Assembly: GCF_023375815.1 (NCBI RefSeq)
Contig: NZ_CP067412.1
Location: 2,356,001-2,420,000 of the forward strand
DNA from: Pseudomonas sp. HS6
GTDB lineage: Bacteria > Pseudomonadota > Gammaproteobacteria > Pseudomonadales > Pseudomonadaceae
Reading direction: 5' to 3'
Length of the DNA: 64,000 bases
The position numbers and the translations under genes are program-made. Positions 10,332-19,467 of the stretch are shown one piece after another; the stretch's first letter is position 1, and every line of letters starts with the position of its first letter. The notes beneath the pieces were generated by a model. It saw only the letters and a program-made list of their open reading frames with translations, did not search any database and was not told the origin of the DNA.

Positions 10332-10806
10332 GCTCGCGTGCCCTGTCGGTTTCGGCGAGAAAGTGTTCGAGTCGACTCAATTGCTCTTCCCAGCCCCGGC
10401 TGTCCATGTAGTACGCCTCTTTCTGGCGGACGTCGGGAATGTGTGCGAAACCTGACTCGGAGACCTTCAGCAGCGTGCCGTTCTCGTAGTCCTGCAGCTC
10501 GAATTTGACCAGCGTGGTCGGTTCCTGGGAGTAATCGATTTTCGGGTTCACGGCATAGGGATGCCAGCGGAAGGAAAACAGTTGCTGGGGCTCGACCCGC
10601 TCCACCAGCACGTTCCAGAGCACATGTTCATAACCGGGGTACGTGACCTGTCCCTGCGTCCACTCGCCAGCGATAAACCGCCGCCCTTCCAGAGCCACGC
10701 CAAACCACTGGCCAAACGCCTCGGCATCGACCAGCGCGCGCCAGACATGGGAGCGCGGCGACCTGAGCATGATTTTACGTTCAAAGCTGTTGGGTACTGG
10801 TTTCAT
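10318..10806 (-). CDS. SRPBCC (AHSA1/START-like) domain protein
   Basis: A 162-residue soluble protein with the helix-grip layout of the AHSA1 group: an N-terminal R-SPRSHVWRALVD segment, then FGQWFG, and a C-terminal GWEEQLSRLEHFL helix. These proteins bind hydrophobic ligands in a deep cavity; the ligand here is unknown. It is the first gene of a two-gene operon, overlapping the kinase start by 14 bases. An AGGAGG-type ribosome site sits just upstream of ATG 10806. Confidence 0.85.
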   Translation of the reverse strand: MKPVPNSFERKIMLRSPRSHVWRALVDAEAFGQWFGVALEGRRFIAGEWTQGQVTYPGYEHVLWNVLVERVEPQQLFSFRWHPYAVNPKIDYSQEPTTLVKFELQDYENGTLLKVSESGFAHIPDVRQKEAYYMDSRGWEEQLSRLEHFLAETDRAREREGG

Positions 10807-11002
10807 ACGTCACCTCCTGTTTTGAACAGTAGGCTTGTATGACCACATGTCCAATGCGAAGTTGTATCAATCCAGTGCAACTGTCGGGTCTGATTGAAAT
10901 ATCCGGCAGTATTTTGGGGCGCCGGTTCGTCAGAATGCGGACGGATCAGCGCTGCCAAACTGATAACGTTCGCAGCGAATTGAACGACACAAGGACGTCA
11001 TC

Positions 11003-11923
11003 ATGCAGCCCTCCCTCCTCGAACGTTACCGTGGCGCCCTGCTTGGTCTGGCCTGCGGCGACGCGGTGGGGACCACCGTCGAATTCCAGCCTCGGGGCAG
11101 CTTCCAGCCCCTGACCGACATGGTCGGTGGCGGGCCTTTCCAGCTGAAACCCGGCCAATGGACCGACGACACCTCGATGGCCCTGTGTCTGGCAGAAAGC
11201 CTGCTGAACAAAAACGCGTTCGATGCCGCCGACCAGATGGGCCGCTATCTGAACTGGTGGCAATGGGGTTATCTGAGTTCTACCGGCGAATGTTTCGATA
11301 TCGGCATGACCGTGAGTCATGCGCTGGATTGCTATCAACACACCGGAGAGCCGTTTGCCGGCTCCACTGATCCGTTCAGCGCCGGCAATGGCTCGCTGAT
11401 GCGTTTGGTCCCCGTTGTACTGTTTTATTTTCCCGATGCCCGGCAAATCAGGCGATTCGCCGCCGAAAGTTCACGCACCACACACGCGGCGCCCGAGGCC
11501 ATCGAATGCTGCCAGTTGTTTGCCGAACTGCTCGGCAAAGCACTGGAAGGCGCATCGAAAGCGGAATTGCGCAGCCTGCCGCAAACAGTCTTCAGCCAGC
11601 CCAAGGTGGCGGTGATTGCCCGGGGCGAATACCTGCACAAGACCGAGCGCGACATTCGCGGCAGTGGCTACTGCGTCGAATCCCTGGAAGCAGCGTTATG
11701 GTGCTTCCAGCACACCGACAGTTTTGCCGCGGCCGTTCTGCAAGCAGCGAATCTGGGGGATGACGCGGACACTACGGCCGCCATCGTCGGCCAGTTGGCC
11801 GGCGCCCATTACGGCGTGCAGGGAATCCCTTCCGGGTGGCTGGAAAGGCTGCATGACGGAGAAGAAATTGCAGCGACAGCGGAACGGTTGCTGAACGCAT
11901 CAAGGCATCGCGAACCTTGTTAG
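11003..11923 (+). CDS. ADP-ribosylglycohydrolase family protein (DraG-like)
   Basis: A 306-residue protein of the all-alpha, two-metal DraG/ARH family, which removes ADP-ribose from proteins or nucleic acids or hydrolyses related esters. Metal-site motifs are visible: GLACGDAVG near residue 15, WTDDTSMALCLAES near residue 55, and GDDADTTAAIVGQLAGA near residue 255. The AAGGA site before ATG 11003 fits. It is divergent from the SRPBCC gene across about 200 bases with no strong motif. No linked ADP-ribosyltransferase was seen, so it is not an obvious DraT-DraG or toxin-antitoxin pair. Confidence 0.9.
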   Translation: MQPSLLERYRGALLGLACGDAVGTTVEFQPRGSFQPLTDMVGGGPFQLKPGQWTDDTSMALCLAESLLNKNAFDAADQMGRYLNWWQWGYLSSTGECFDIGMTVSHALDCYQHTGEPFAGSTDPFSAGNGSLMRLVPVVLFYFPDARQIRRFAAESSRTTHAAPEAIECCQLFAELLGKALEGASKAELRSLPQTVFSQPKVAVIARGEYLHKTERDIRGSGYCVESLEAALWCFQHTDSFAAAVLQAANLGDDADTTAAIVGQLAGAHYGVQGIPSGWLERLHDGEEIAATAERLLNASRHREPC

Positions 11924-11978
11924 CGCCACGAAGCCGCTAAACTGCTCGGCATCTTAATTCAACACAGCGAGAAACCCC

Positions 11979-12383
11979 ATGTCCCCACGCCTGCTTCTGG
12001 CCCTGACACCATTGCTTTTCACCTCAATTGCCCACGCTGCCGTGGACTGCGCCAATGCCAGCGATCAGGCGACGATGAATCAGTGCGCCGGGCAGGAATA
12101 CAAGGCGGCCGACAAGGAGTTGAATGCGGTTTATCAGCAGATCACCGCGCGTCTGAAGGACAACGCCGATGCCAGGAAGCTGCTGGTCAACGCGCAACGA
12201 GCGTGGATCGGGTTTCGCGATGCCGAGTGCGAGTTTTCAACATCCGGGGTAGCGGGCGGGAGTGTTTATCCGTTGATTTACAGCAACTGCATGACGGGTG
12301 TGACCCAGTCGCGGGTCAAGACGCTCAAGCAGTACTTGAAGTGCGAAGAAGGTGACATGAGTTGCCCTGTGCCGGGGGCCTGA
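11979..12383 (+). CDS. LprI-like secreted protein (DUF1311)
   Basis: A 134-residue exported protein. Residues 1-20 form a signal peptide (MSPRLLLALTPLLFTSIAHA) with cleavage before AVDC. The mature part has the DUF1311 pattern: an early CANASDQATMNQC, a central AQRAWIGFRDAEC, and paired cysteines suited to disulfides in the periplasm. The family includes LprI, a lysozyme inhibitor of mycobacteria; inhibitor activity here is only an analogy. It follows the DraG-like gene by 55 bases on the same strand. Confidence 0.85.
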   Translation: MSPRLLLALTPLLFTSIAHAAVDCANASDQATMNQCAGQEYKAADKELNAVYQQITARLKDNADARKLLVNAQRAWIGFRDAECEFSTSGVAGGSVYPLIYSNCMTGVTQSRVKTLKQYLKCEEGDMSCPVPGA

Positions 12384-12405
12384 TTTTTTAGGGCTTTGGT
12401 AGACC

Positions 12406-12487
12406 TCATCGCTGGCAAGCCAGCTCCCACATTGGTTTTGTGCCGTTCACCAATCCCCTGTGGGAGCGAGCTTGCTCGCGAAGGCGT
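12406..12487. repeat. REP doublet (REPIN) 1
   Basis: Two short imperfect palindromes in inverted orientation: atcgctggcaagccagctcc at the left and gtgggagcgagcttgctcgc at the right, separated by about 25 bases. It lies between the convergent LprI-like and qhpB genes and may help end transcription. The same type recurs at 27.6 and 53.0 kb. Confidence 0.85.
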
Positions 12488-12505
12488 CATCCCTGACGCC
12501 GCTAG

Positions 12506-13627
12506 TTACCGAACAAATATCTGCGCCGTGGTAATCGCCATATCCCCGCCCGGCAACTTGATGCTGCCGGTCTGCTTCATGGTCTCGGCATCAAAGATCG
12601 CCACGTCGTTGAACGTCCCGGCCAGGTAGATCTTACTCCCGTCCTTGTTGAACGAAATGCAGTAATAGGAATGGTCCAGGGTCGCCGCCTGAATCAACTT
12701 CTTCTGCTTGATGTCGTACTTGGCCAGACGATTGAGCACGCCGAACATCAGGTTCGGATCCTTCGGCGAGCGCATGCCGCTGAAGTAGATTTCGGTCAGC
12801 GGGCCAAAATCAGTGGTTTCGGTCTTGCCGGTCTTCAGGTCGATGCTGAACAGTCCGTACAGGTACTCGGCAGTGGCCGGATCCTGCTTCTTGTCCTTGA
12901 ATTTGGCGGCGGTGTACAGCAGCGAGAAATCGTGGCGATAAGTCTGCTGGTTCCACACGTAAAGCACGTCCGGCGCGCTGTAATTCGGGCGTTTCCAGTG
13001 GCGGCTGGGGATCAGCACGTCGAACTTGCCGCTTTTCACGTCGACCTTGTACACATCAGCGCCAGCCACATACAGCGTGCCATCATCGCCGCTCTGCATG
13101 ATCGTCAGCTGCCGTGGCGCCGGGAAGCTGCGCACCGGTTTGGCGTTCATTCCGGCGTCGGTGGCGTAGACGTCCAGACGCGGCTGCTTGACCTCGTAGT
13201 GGTCGTTGAGCATCAGCGTCGGGTTGGCGATGGTGTAAAGCTCCTTGCCGTCGTGGCTGACAGTGAAGGCAAACATCGACCGCGCTTTCTCCCCGGGCTG
13301 CTGGGTGATGCTGGCGTGGAACACCTGCTTGCAGCTGTCCAGCTCAACACCGTAAACGTCGGCGTAATGGTTGTTCAGCACATAGGCGGTCTTGCGATCC
13401 GGCGACAGTTGAACAGTGCCGGGGCCAAAGGCATCGGGCATCTTGCAGGTCTTGTACAAGGTGTCGGTCGCCAGGTCGATGACGTGCAGGTTGTTCGGGT
13501 AGTTGGTGGTCAACATGTACTCGTGACCGTCTTGCAGCACCGTGTTTTCATCGGCCAGAACCGAGAGCGAACAGGCGCTCAGGACCGCGAGTGCGGCAAG
13601 ACCGCAGGCTTTGTTGAGGCTAGGCAT
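12506..13627 (-). CDS. qhpB: Quinohemoprotein amine dehydrogenase beta subunit
   Basis: A 373-residue periplasmic beta-propeller subunit. Residues 1-25 are a signal peptide ending SLSVLA before DENTV. The mature chain has repeated YVTN-like blade motifs (LSPDRKTAYVLNNHY, VSHDGKELYTIAN, FNKDGSKIYLAGT). In QHNDH this subunit forms part of the active-site cleft around the gamma subunit. ATG 13627 is preceded by AAGGA. It is the last gene of qhpA-D-C-B, the gene order known from Paracoccus and P. putida (peaABCD). Confidence 0.93.
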   Translation of the reverse strand: MPSLNKACGLAALAVLSACSLSVLADENTVLQDGHEYMLTTNYPNNLHVIDLATDTLYKTCKMPDAFGPGTVQLSPDRKTAYVLNNHYADVYGVELDSCKQVFHASITQQPGEKARSMFAFTVSHDGKELYTIANPTLMLNDHYEVKQPRLDVYATDAGMNAKPVRSFPAPRQLTIMQSGDDGTLYVAGADVYKVDVKSGKFDVLIPSRHWKRPNYSAPDVLYVWNQQTYRHDFSLLYTAAKFKDKKQDPATAEYLYGLFSIDLKTGKTETTDFGPLTEIYFSGMRSPKDPNLMFGVLNRLAKYDIKQKKLIQAATLDHSYYCISFNKDGSKIYLAGTFNDVAIFDAETMKQTGSIKLPGGDMAITTAQIFVR

Positions 13628-13655
13628 GCTGGAATCCTTCTTTTTATCCGGGCGA

Positions 13656-13979
13656 TCACTTGTCTTTCGGGAAGACAGTGCCGAGGTTGCGCCAGTTGTC
13701 GTTGGACGCCTGGGCATCCTTGTTCCAGTCCGGGTAGGTGCTCATCATGTCCGGCACCTGGGCCGGCCACCAGCACGGGTCGGAGCAGCCATACAGATCC
13801 GCTTCCATCGGCTGGCACAACGACGACACCCCGCCGAACGCATCGATTTCCCAGCCAGGGTCGGTGGTCGAGGCACACCCGGCGACGGAGCTCATCGCCA
13901 CCACTTCTTCGATGCGGTTCTCATCCGCGGCCTGATCCAGCTTCAACGCTTTGTTATTGATTGCCTTGAGATGTTTCAT
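13656..13979 (-). CDS. qhpC: QHNDH gamma subunit, precursor of CTQ-bearing catalytic chain
   Basis: A 107-residue precursor. Taking residues 1-28 as leader, the mature numbering puts Cys at 7, 27, 37 and 41, Trp at 43, and acidic residues Glu16, Asp33 and Asp49. These are the positions known in the P. putida enzyme for the Cys37-Trp43 tryptophylquinone cofactor and three Cys-Glu/Asp thioether bridges. There is no Sec signal; the leader ([16 protein letters not shown] onward) is removed by QhpE. It starts one base after the qhpD stop. The cofactor deaminates primary amines, and electrons pass to the alpha-subunit hemes. Confidence 0.96.
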   Translation of the reverse strand: MKHLKAINNKALKLDQAADENRIEEVVAMSSVAGCASTTDPGWEIDAFGGVSSLCQPMEADLYGCSDPCWWPAQVPDMMSTYPDWNKDAQASNDNWRNLGTVFPKDK

Positions 13980-13980
13980 A

Positions 13981-15411
13981 TCAGTGAGCCTTGCGCGGAG
14001 TGATGTAGCTGCTGATGAACGCAGGGTTGGTCGCCATGATCCGGGTGTAGACCTCAATGCCGAAGTCGACCCAGTCACGCATCAGTTCGCAGTAGTGATA
14101 CGTCGGGTGGGCCGGGTCGCCGTAGCGGGCGTAGCTTTCGTGGTAGCAGCCGCCGGAGCACAGATTGCGGATCTGACAGTCGTGGCAACCGGTGTTGGTG
14201 CGATCCAGGCGCTGGGACAGAAAGTCGTTCAACTCGACCTGTTTCACGCCGCTGTGGACGTTGCCGAAGGTCGGCAGCGATGAACCGGTAAAGCGATGGC
14301 ACAGGTTCAGTTCGCCCTTGTGATCCACCGCCAGCATCTTCAACCCGGCACCGCACGGCAGGGCCTTTTTGTGGCCTTCGTGGATGTCGGTGATCAACTG
14401 ATGCAGGTTGGAGAAACCGATGTTGCGGTGCTCCAGCGCGGCTTCCAGATAACGCCGACCGAGGCGTTTCATACTGGCGAACACTTCGATCAATTCAGCG
14501 CTGGTGAGGTTAAAACTGCTGATGTCGCCGGAGGTCACCGGGGCGAATCCGACTTCGGCAAAACCCAATTCGTTGAACAGGTGATCCCAGATGGTTTCGA
14601 CGTCAGTGACGCCGGTGGTCAGGGTCACTCGCGCACCGACCGGGCGGCTGTTGTAGCGTGACAGCAACATTTCGGCCTTGCGCCGCACCACGTCATAGGT
14701 GCCCTGCCCGCCCACGGTGATGCGGTTGCGGTCGTGCACGGTTTTCGGTCCGTCGATGCTCACTGACAAACCGAAGCGGTGGGCATTCAGGTAGTCCACG
14801 GTTTCTTCGGTAAGCAACGTGGCGTTGGTGGTCATGACGAATTCGACGAACTTGCCGGCCTCGGCAAAACGCTTCTCGCAGTAATCGACCATGTACTCGA
14901 TCAGCTTGCGATTGCTCAAAGGCTCGCCGCCGAAAAACACCACGGTGAAGCGTTCTTCGTCGGGGGATTCACGCAGCAGCATTTCCACTGACGCGATGGC
15001 GGTTTCGACGTCCATCTTCTTGCCGGCGGACGGCTTGTCGAGGTCTTCCTTGTAGCAGTAGGTGCAGCTCAGGTTGCAGCCGGTATTGACGTTGAGCACC
15101 ACAGTGTTGATCGCAGTGCGCTCGACGCGTTTGACCGCGATGTCCGGCGTCAGCGGCGAGCCGTCGCTGACCAGTTCCAGCGAGATCAGCTCGCGCAGGG
15201 TCTCGTTGATTTCCTCGCCGTTGAACCGCGCGCCGAGGCGCCGGATCAGGTCTTCCGAGGAACAGCCAGGGCCGCGCAATGCATCGATGATGGTGCCGGT
15301 CAGCTCATCGCTGGCGAACAGCGAACTGCTGGGGATGTGGAACAACATGCGGTCGGCGTCGACGTGCACTTCGTGCAGATTACGTTCGACCAGATTCAAG
15401 ATAGCGCCCAT
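13981..15411 (-). CDS. qhpD: Radical SAM/SPASM peptide-crosslinking enzyme QhpD
   Basis: A 476-residue cytoplasmic maturase that makes the thioether crosslinks in QhpC. The radical-SAM CxxxCxxC is Cys112, Cys116 and Cys119 (CNLSCTYC). C-terminal SPASM-type cysteines appear in [17 protein letters not shown] and [17 protein letters not shown], which hold auxiliary Fe-S clusters. AGGAGG precedes ATG 15411. It sits between qhpA and qhpC. The family is annotated as quinohemoprotein amine dehydrogenase maturation protein. Confidence 0.95.
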   Translation of the reverse strand: MGAILNLVERNLHEVHVDADRMLFHIPSSSLFASDELTGTIIDALRGPGCSSEDLIRRLGARFNGEEINETLRELISLELVSDGSPLTPDIAVKRVERTAINTVVLNVNTGCNLSCTYCYKEDLDKPSAGKKMDVETAIASVEMLLRESPDEERFTVVFFGGEPLSNRKLIEYMVDYCEKRFAEAGKFVEFVMTTNATLLTEETVDYLNAHRFGLSVSIDGPKTVHDRNRITVGGQGTYDVVRRKAEMLLSRYNSRPVGARVTLTTGVTDVETIWDHLFNELGFAEVGFAPVTSGDISSFNLTSAELIEVFASMKRLGRRYLEAALEHRNIGFSNLHQLITDIHEGHKKALPCGAGLKMLAVDHKGELNLCHRFTGSSLPTFGNVHSGVKQVELNDFLSQRLDRTNTGCHDCQIRNLCSGGCYHESYARYGDPAHPTYHYCELMRDWVDFGIEVYTRIMATNPAFISSYITPRKAH

Positions 15412-15506
15412 TGCAAACCTCCTGTGCAAACCCCGTTTGGCGGGACTTGCGGTCATTCCGAAAAGTGTCTGAATCGCTGTGGCTCAGCACAACTCACGTT
15501 TCAACA

Positions 15507-17087
15507 TCAGGGAATGGGTGGATTGTTCCAGCGTTGCACGGTGACGATCATGTGGCCTTCGCCGGTCAGGGATTTCCCTGCGTCGTCGACGGCGGCGATC
15601 ACCTTGAGGTTGCCGGCATTGTTGGTGGACATCTTGCGTGCCGGATTCGGCCCGGCGTCGCCAGGGGTGAACACGCCGGCGTCGGCCTGCATGGTGCCGG
15701 CGAACTTGACGTCTTCATCCTCTTTGGCGCGCTCGTCGAAGGCTTCGACTTTCCATTGCGCCGGAAACACGCCTATGCGATACAGCTTGCCGTCGGCACC
15801 CTTGCCCCAAGCTTCAGCATCGAAGCGCCCCTGGACTTTCGGCGTCGAACCGCCGCCCTCGCCGATCCGTGCCACCGAGAATTCCGGCACCACTTTGACC
15901 GAAGTGATCGTGTTGTACACCGACAGGCTCGGGCCTTTCAGACTGCCGACGCTGACGGCGCGCAGTCCCGGTTGGGCATTGGCTGCGGCTTTGACCTTGA
16001 CCTTGATCCGGTCAGCGTTCTGCTCGACCACTTCGACCACGTCTACGCCTTTGCCGAAGTTCGGCTTGCCGTTCAGACCGCTGCCGACCAGCGTCACTTC
16101 GGTTTCGCTGCCGGCCTTCACGTAACCCGGCTGCACCGCCAGCAACCGCTGGGAACCCTGTTTGGCCGCGACGAAGTCCAGGCCGCGCTCATCGTGCTCG
16201 GCCTCGAACATCCGGCCCTGCATGGCGTTGCCTTGCGCAGCGAACACCTGACGCATGGTCACGCCATCGACGGTCACATTGCCGCGCCATTCGTAGCCGC
16301 TGTAGAGAATTGCGCTGCCGTCGCCGTTGAACGGACTGCCATCGGCGTACTGACCTTTGACGGCGACCTTGAAGGTGTCGCTGCCATCGGCCGTGACGCT
16401 CATGGTGCCGGCCAGTTCACCCTTGCCCGGTAGGTGACCGCTGAAGCTCCAGTCGCCGACCAGCGCCTCGGCTTTCGGCGCGGTTTTGACCCACGCCTGC
16501 CATGCCGGATTGTCCAGCGGATAACGTTTGGCCAGCAGCGGGACCATTTCCTTGCGGGCGATATCGAACCAGTCGCGATCGCGGGCCAGCGCCTGATACT
16601 CCAGCGACGGCCACTGGCCGAGGTGGAAATTCACCAGGCGTTCCCATTCCTGGGCTGGACGCCGTTGCAGGGCGATCCGCGCACCGGAGTGGCAGCGGCC
16701 GCACATCTGCGCGGTTTTCTCGTCGAACTGCTCGACGGTGTTCAGTCGTCGCTCCAACGCGTAGCGCACGCCATCGGTTTCGCTCGGCGCCAGCCCTTGG
16801 GTGTCGGCGAGGTATTTGACCAGCGTGCGACGGTCGTCATCGCTGATCTGCAAACCGTGCATGGTCTGCATGCGGGCAATGCTCATCAGCCAGCCTTCCG
16901 GGGTCTTGCGCTGGTGGCTGATGCGGCTCAACTGGTCGCCGGCTTCAGGGGTGTGACAGCCCTGGCAGGTTTCCTTGAGGATGGTCTGGGCGTCGCGGGC
17001 TGCCAGGCTGTGGGGCGAATGCAGGGCCACGCAAGCGGCCACGGCCAGCAGGCTGGCGCTCATGCCTGATCGGAGTTTTCTCTTCAT
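15507..17087 (-). CDS. qhpA: QHNDH alpha subunit, diheme cytochrome c
   Basis: A 526-residue periplasmic subunit with a signal peptide to about residue 30 (SLAARDAQ). Heme c sites are CQGCH at 41-45 and CGRCH at 129-133, followed by immunoglobulin-like beta domains. It takes electrons from the CTQ cofactor and passes them to soluble cytochrome or azurin. ATG 17087 is chosen over an upstream extension because MKRKLRSG gives a proper signal peptide. It heads the operon qhpA-D-C-B, with a candidate sigma-54 promoter about 90 bases upstream. Confidence 0.95.
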   Translation of the reverse strand: MKRKLRSGMSASLLAVAACVALHSPHSLAARDAQTILKETCQGCHTPEAGDQLSRISHQRKTPEGWLMSIARMQTMHGLQISDDDRRTLVKYLADTQGLAPSETDGVRYALERRLNTVEQFDEKTAQMCGRCHSGARIALQRRPAQEWERLVNFHLGQWPSLEYQALARDRDWFDIARKEMVPLLAKRYPLDNPAWQAWVKTAPKAEALVGDWSFSGHLPGKGELAGTMSVTADGSDTFKVAVKGQYADGSPFNGDGSAILYSGYEWRGNVTVDGVTMRQVFAAQGNAMQGRMFEAEHDERGLDFVAAKQGSQRLLAVQPGYVKAGSETEVTLVGSGLNGKPNFGKGVDVVEVVEQNADRIKVKVKAAANAQPGLRAVSVGSLKGPSLSVYNTITSVKVVPEFSVARIGEGGGSTPKVQGRFDAEAWGKGADGKLYRIGVFPAQWKVEAFDERAKEDEDVKFAGTMQADAGVFTPGDAGPNPARKMSTNNAGNLKVIAAVDDAGKSLTGEGHMIVTVQRWNNPPIP

Positions 17088-17178
17088 CAACGTCGAACCT
17101 CGCACGGTGCTTTCTTATTGTTGTGGCTTATCGTTTTTATGGTTTCTGCCGTTCGCGGCGATGCACGAACGGAGGCAA

Positions 17179-17193
17179 GCGAAACGTCTGCCG
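17179..17193 (-). promoter_or_regulatory. Candidate sigma-54 promoter of qhpA
   Basis: On the minus strand, cGGCAG then TCGC keeps the GG-N10-GC spacing of -24/-12 promoters (GG at 17192-17191, GC at 17180-17179) but deviates from TGGCAC/TTGC at several bases. It is supported by the sigma-54 activator gene in the locus and by the shared upstream site at 17312. About 90 bases separate it from qhpA. Confidence 0.4.
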
Positions 17194-17311
17194 TGAGCAA
17201 TACACGGAGCGTGCCAGCTTGCCGATAAGCTTTTCAATCAAGCAGTTACGCGTTCATCACGGCGTCGCGTCAATCTTGGCGCGGCTTCCCGGCGTCCAAT
17301 TTCGCGACAAC

Positions 17312-17328
17312 TGTTGCAGTCTGAGACA
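17312..17328. promoter_or_regulatory. Probable activator-binding site (UAS) of the amine locus
   Basis: TGTTGCAGTCTGAGACA matches 13 of 17 bases of the partial palindrome at 20073-20089 in front of the aldehyde dehydrogenase. It lies about 120 bases upstream of the qhpA promoter candidate, the usual distance for a sigma-54 enhancer site. An overlapping TGTCGC on the other strand (about 17303-17308) may be a further half-site. The remainder of the 371-base gap 17088-17458 shows no other clear element. Confidence 0.5.
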
Positions 17329-17458
17329 AGCACAGTTGCAGCGCCAAAAGCCGGGTGGCCGACGACTGACCGTCCAATATCAAAGTGCCTGCTACGCTTG
17401 CTGTTCGCACACTCCGTGCGTCACGCCTCAAACCACCGAAAACCTGAGGAATGGAATC

Positions 17459-19399
17459 ATGGGATCACATGGACAGGGTCAAGGCTGCACTCATTGCGGC
17501 TGCGAAAACCCGGTATGGAATACGCTCAGACACACCGTCGACCTTAAAGCCTTCGCAGGCAAGGTCGCCGGGCTGCTACCGGAACCCGGCAGCGAATCGT
17601 TGATCTTCACCGGCGGCAGCATCTACCCCCTGAAAAACGGCAATATGGATGAGCAGGTCGAAGCGCTGGGGATCCATGGCGGCGACGTGGTCGCCTCGGG
17701 CACCCTCGCCCATGTGCAGGAGCGCATGAAGGCCAAGGGCATCAAATACACAACGCGTTCGCTGGGCGGTAAAACCCTGCTGCCGGGTCTGATCGAACCA
17801 CACATGCACATCGTGCAGTCCTGCGTCATGGATGGATGGGTGAACCTGGGGCCCATCGACGAGCACACTCAAAAGCTGACGCCCCTTTATAACTGGGACA
17901 CGCTCAAGGGAACCCTCCAAGCCAAACGGCCAAAGGATAAGAAGCACTGGATCCTTGGGCGTATGGTCGATCCTGCGCTGATGCCTTTCATTGTGGTGCA
18001 GGGAGGCGAGAACAGGCTCACCAGCTTCTATTGCGACAGCAAGCTCGATCCGCAGGCCGACAACACCGGCAATCTCGACAGCATTGTCAGCGATTCTCCA
18101 CTGCTGATGATCAGCGCCTCCATGCACACCGTTTATCTGAACACGGCCGCGTGCGACATCGTGTATCACCACGACAACACCGCCAGCCAGAAGCTGCGGG
18201 ATCAGTACAAGAGTTTCGATGAATTCCTCAGGCTGACCAAGGGCAATCTGCAGGAAGAGGCCGGGATCACGCCTGCCCTGTTGTCGATCCCGCTGGTGCA
18301 GGCTCTGGATGTGGTCAATATTTTCAAGTACATGAAGGACTACTTCGAGACGGCCTCCAAAAGAGGCATCACCCTGATGTATGACGCTATGGTCGACCCC
18401 GTATCCAAGGTGATTCTGGAAGCCTACGGCATCACTCATCCGCGCAATGTTCGTGTGGGTTACGCAGCAGCTTGCAATGGTGTGGACTTCAGTAAGATCG
18501 AGCCCTACAAACCGGTGACCAAGGAAGCGGCCAGGCTGTTCTATCAAGGCTCGGTGAAACTGATTTCCGACGGTTCAAACCAGGGGCTGACGGGCTATCA
18601 GGCCGATCCGTACTGCTGCAAAACCGACCATCCCTACGGTAACTTCAACTTCTGTGATCCGGGCGAGGATCATAAGAGTCCGAAGACGCTGCCCGAAACT
18701 TACCAGACCACACTGGACAAGGCAGTGGCCACCGGCTGGCCGCTGATGATCCACGCCAACGGCGACCGGGCCATCGAGTTCACGCTACAGGCCTACAAAA
18801 CCGCATTGAAGGGCCAGAGCGGACTGGAAAAGCGCCATCGCATCGAACACTGCTCAATGCTCAACAACGACACCCTTGATCAAATGAAAGACCTGGGCAT
18901 CTCTCCCAGCTTCCTGATCGGTCACGTCGGCTACTGGGGTTACGTGTTCGAACAGGCCATATTCAAGGAAAAAGCCACAGATATGCTCGACCTCTGCCAG
19001 GACGCTTTGGGCAGAGGGTTACGAATATCGCTGCACAGCGATTGCACGGTCACCCCGTTAGGGCCGTTGCGCTCGATGGAACAGGCGGTAACCCGCAAGA
19101 TGGAAGGCATACGCGACAAGAACGGTATGTTTGTCGACGACGCTGCCCAACAACCAGTGCTTAACGAAGGCCAATGCCTAAGCCGTCAACAAGCGCTGAA
19201 AGCCATCACCTATGACGCTGCGTGGCAATGCCATGCGGATGCCTTTACCGGTTCGTTGCAAGACGGGCATTTCGCCGACTTCGTGATTCTCAAGAATAAC
19301 CCCCTCGACGAACAATATCCGGCCAGCGAAATCCGTAAAATCGTCGTCTGCGAAACCTGGAAAGGCGGGCACAAGGTGTACGCCAATCCCCATCCCTGA
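17459..19399 (+). CDS. Amidohydrolase family 3 (YtcJ-like) metal-dependent hydrolase
   Basis: A 646-residue cytoplasmic protein of the amidohydrolase superfamily (PF07969 type). Metal-ligand motifs are EPHMHIV near residue 120, MIHANGDRAIEF, RIEHCSML and HSDCTVTPLGP in the C-terminal half, and a final FADFVILKNNPL strand. Odd features are a cysteine cluster at the very N-terminus (GCTHCGCENP) and another in DPYCCKTDHPYGNFNFCD. GAGGAA upstream supports ATG 17459, although the frame is open further 5'. It is divergent from qhpA and shares its regulatory region. Substrate unknown; a link to amine or amide breakdown is inference from position only. Confidence 0.8.
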   Translation: MGSHGQGQGCTHCGCENPVWNTLRHTVDLKAFAGKVAGLLPEPGSESLIFTGGSIYPLKNGNMDEQVEALGIHGGDVVASGTLAHVQERMKAKGIKYTTRSLGGKTLLPGLIEPHMHIVQSCVMDGWVNLGPIDEHTQKLTPLYNWDTLKGTLQAKRPKDKKHWILGRMVDPALMPFIVVQGGENRLTSFYCDSKLDPQADNTGNLDSIVSDSPLLMISASMHTVYLNTAACDIVYHHDNTASQKLRDQYKSFDEFLRLTKGNLQEEAGITPALLSIPLVQALDVVNIFKYMKDYFETASKRGITLMYDAMVDPVSKVILEAYGITHPRNVRVGYAAACNGVDFSKIEPYKPVTKEAARLFYQGSVKLISDGSNQGLTGYQADPYCCKTDHPYGNFNFCDPGEDHKSPKTLPETYQTTLDKAVATGWPLMIHANGDRAIEFTLQAYKTALKGQSGLEKRHRIEHCSMLNNDTLDQMKDLGISPSFLIGHVGYWGYVFEQAIFKEKATDMLDLCQDALGRGLRISLHSDCTVTPLGPLRSMEQAVTRKMEGIRDKNGMFVDDAAQQPVLNEGQCLSRQQALKAITYDAAWQCHADAFTGSLQDGHFADFVILKNNPLDEQYPASEIRKIVVCETWKGGHKVYANPHP

Positions 19400-19467
19400 T
19401 CGATGAGCGCCCGATCATCCGGCCCCCAGATCGGATGATCGGATTCGGTCGGCGGCATGGCCCGCGC

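Noticed and set aside
11003..11923. A DraT-DraG or ADP-ribosylation toxin-antitoxin pair
   Set aside because: No ADP-ribosyltransferase-like gene lies beside the glycohydrolase; its neighbours are an SRPBCC protein and an LprI-like protein.
12671..13960. A 429-codon plus-strand frame opposite qhpB and qhpC
   Set aside because: The minus-strand genes match known QHNDH subunits in detail; the plus frame has no recognisable feature.
17197..17216. A TGGCAC on the minus strand with a TTGC downstream, as a sigma-54 promoter of qhpA
   Set aside because: The two elements are ten bases apart instead of five, which breaks the strict GG-N10-GC spacing. The candidate at 17179 keeps the spacing.
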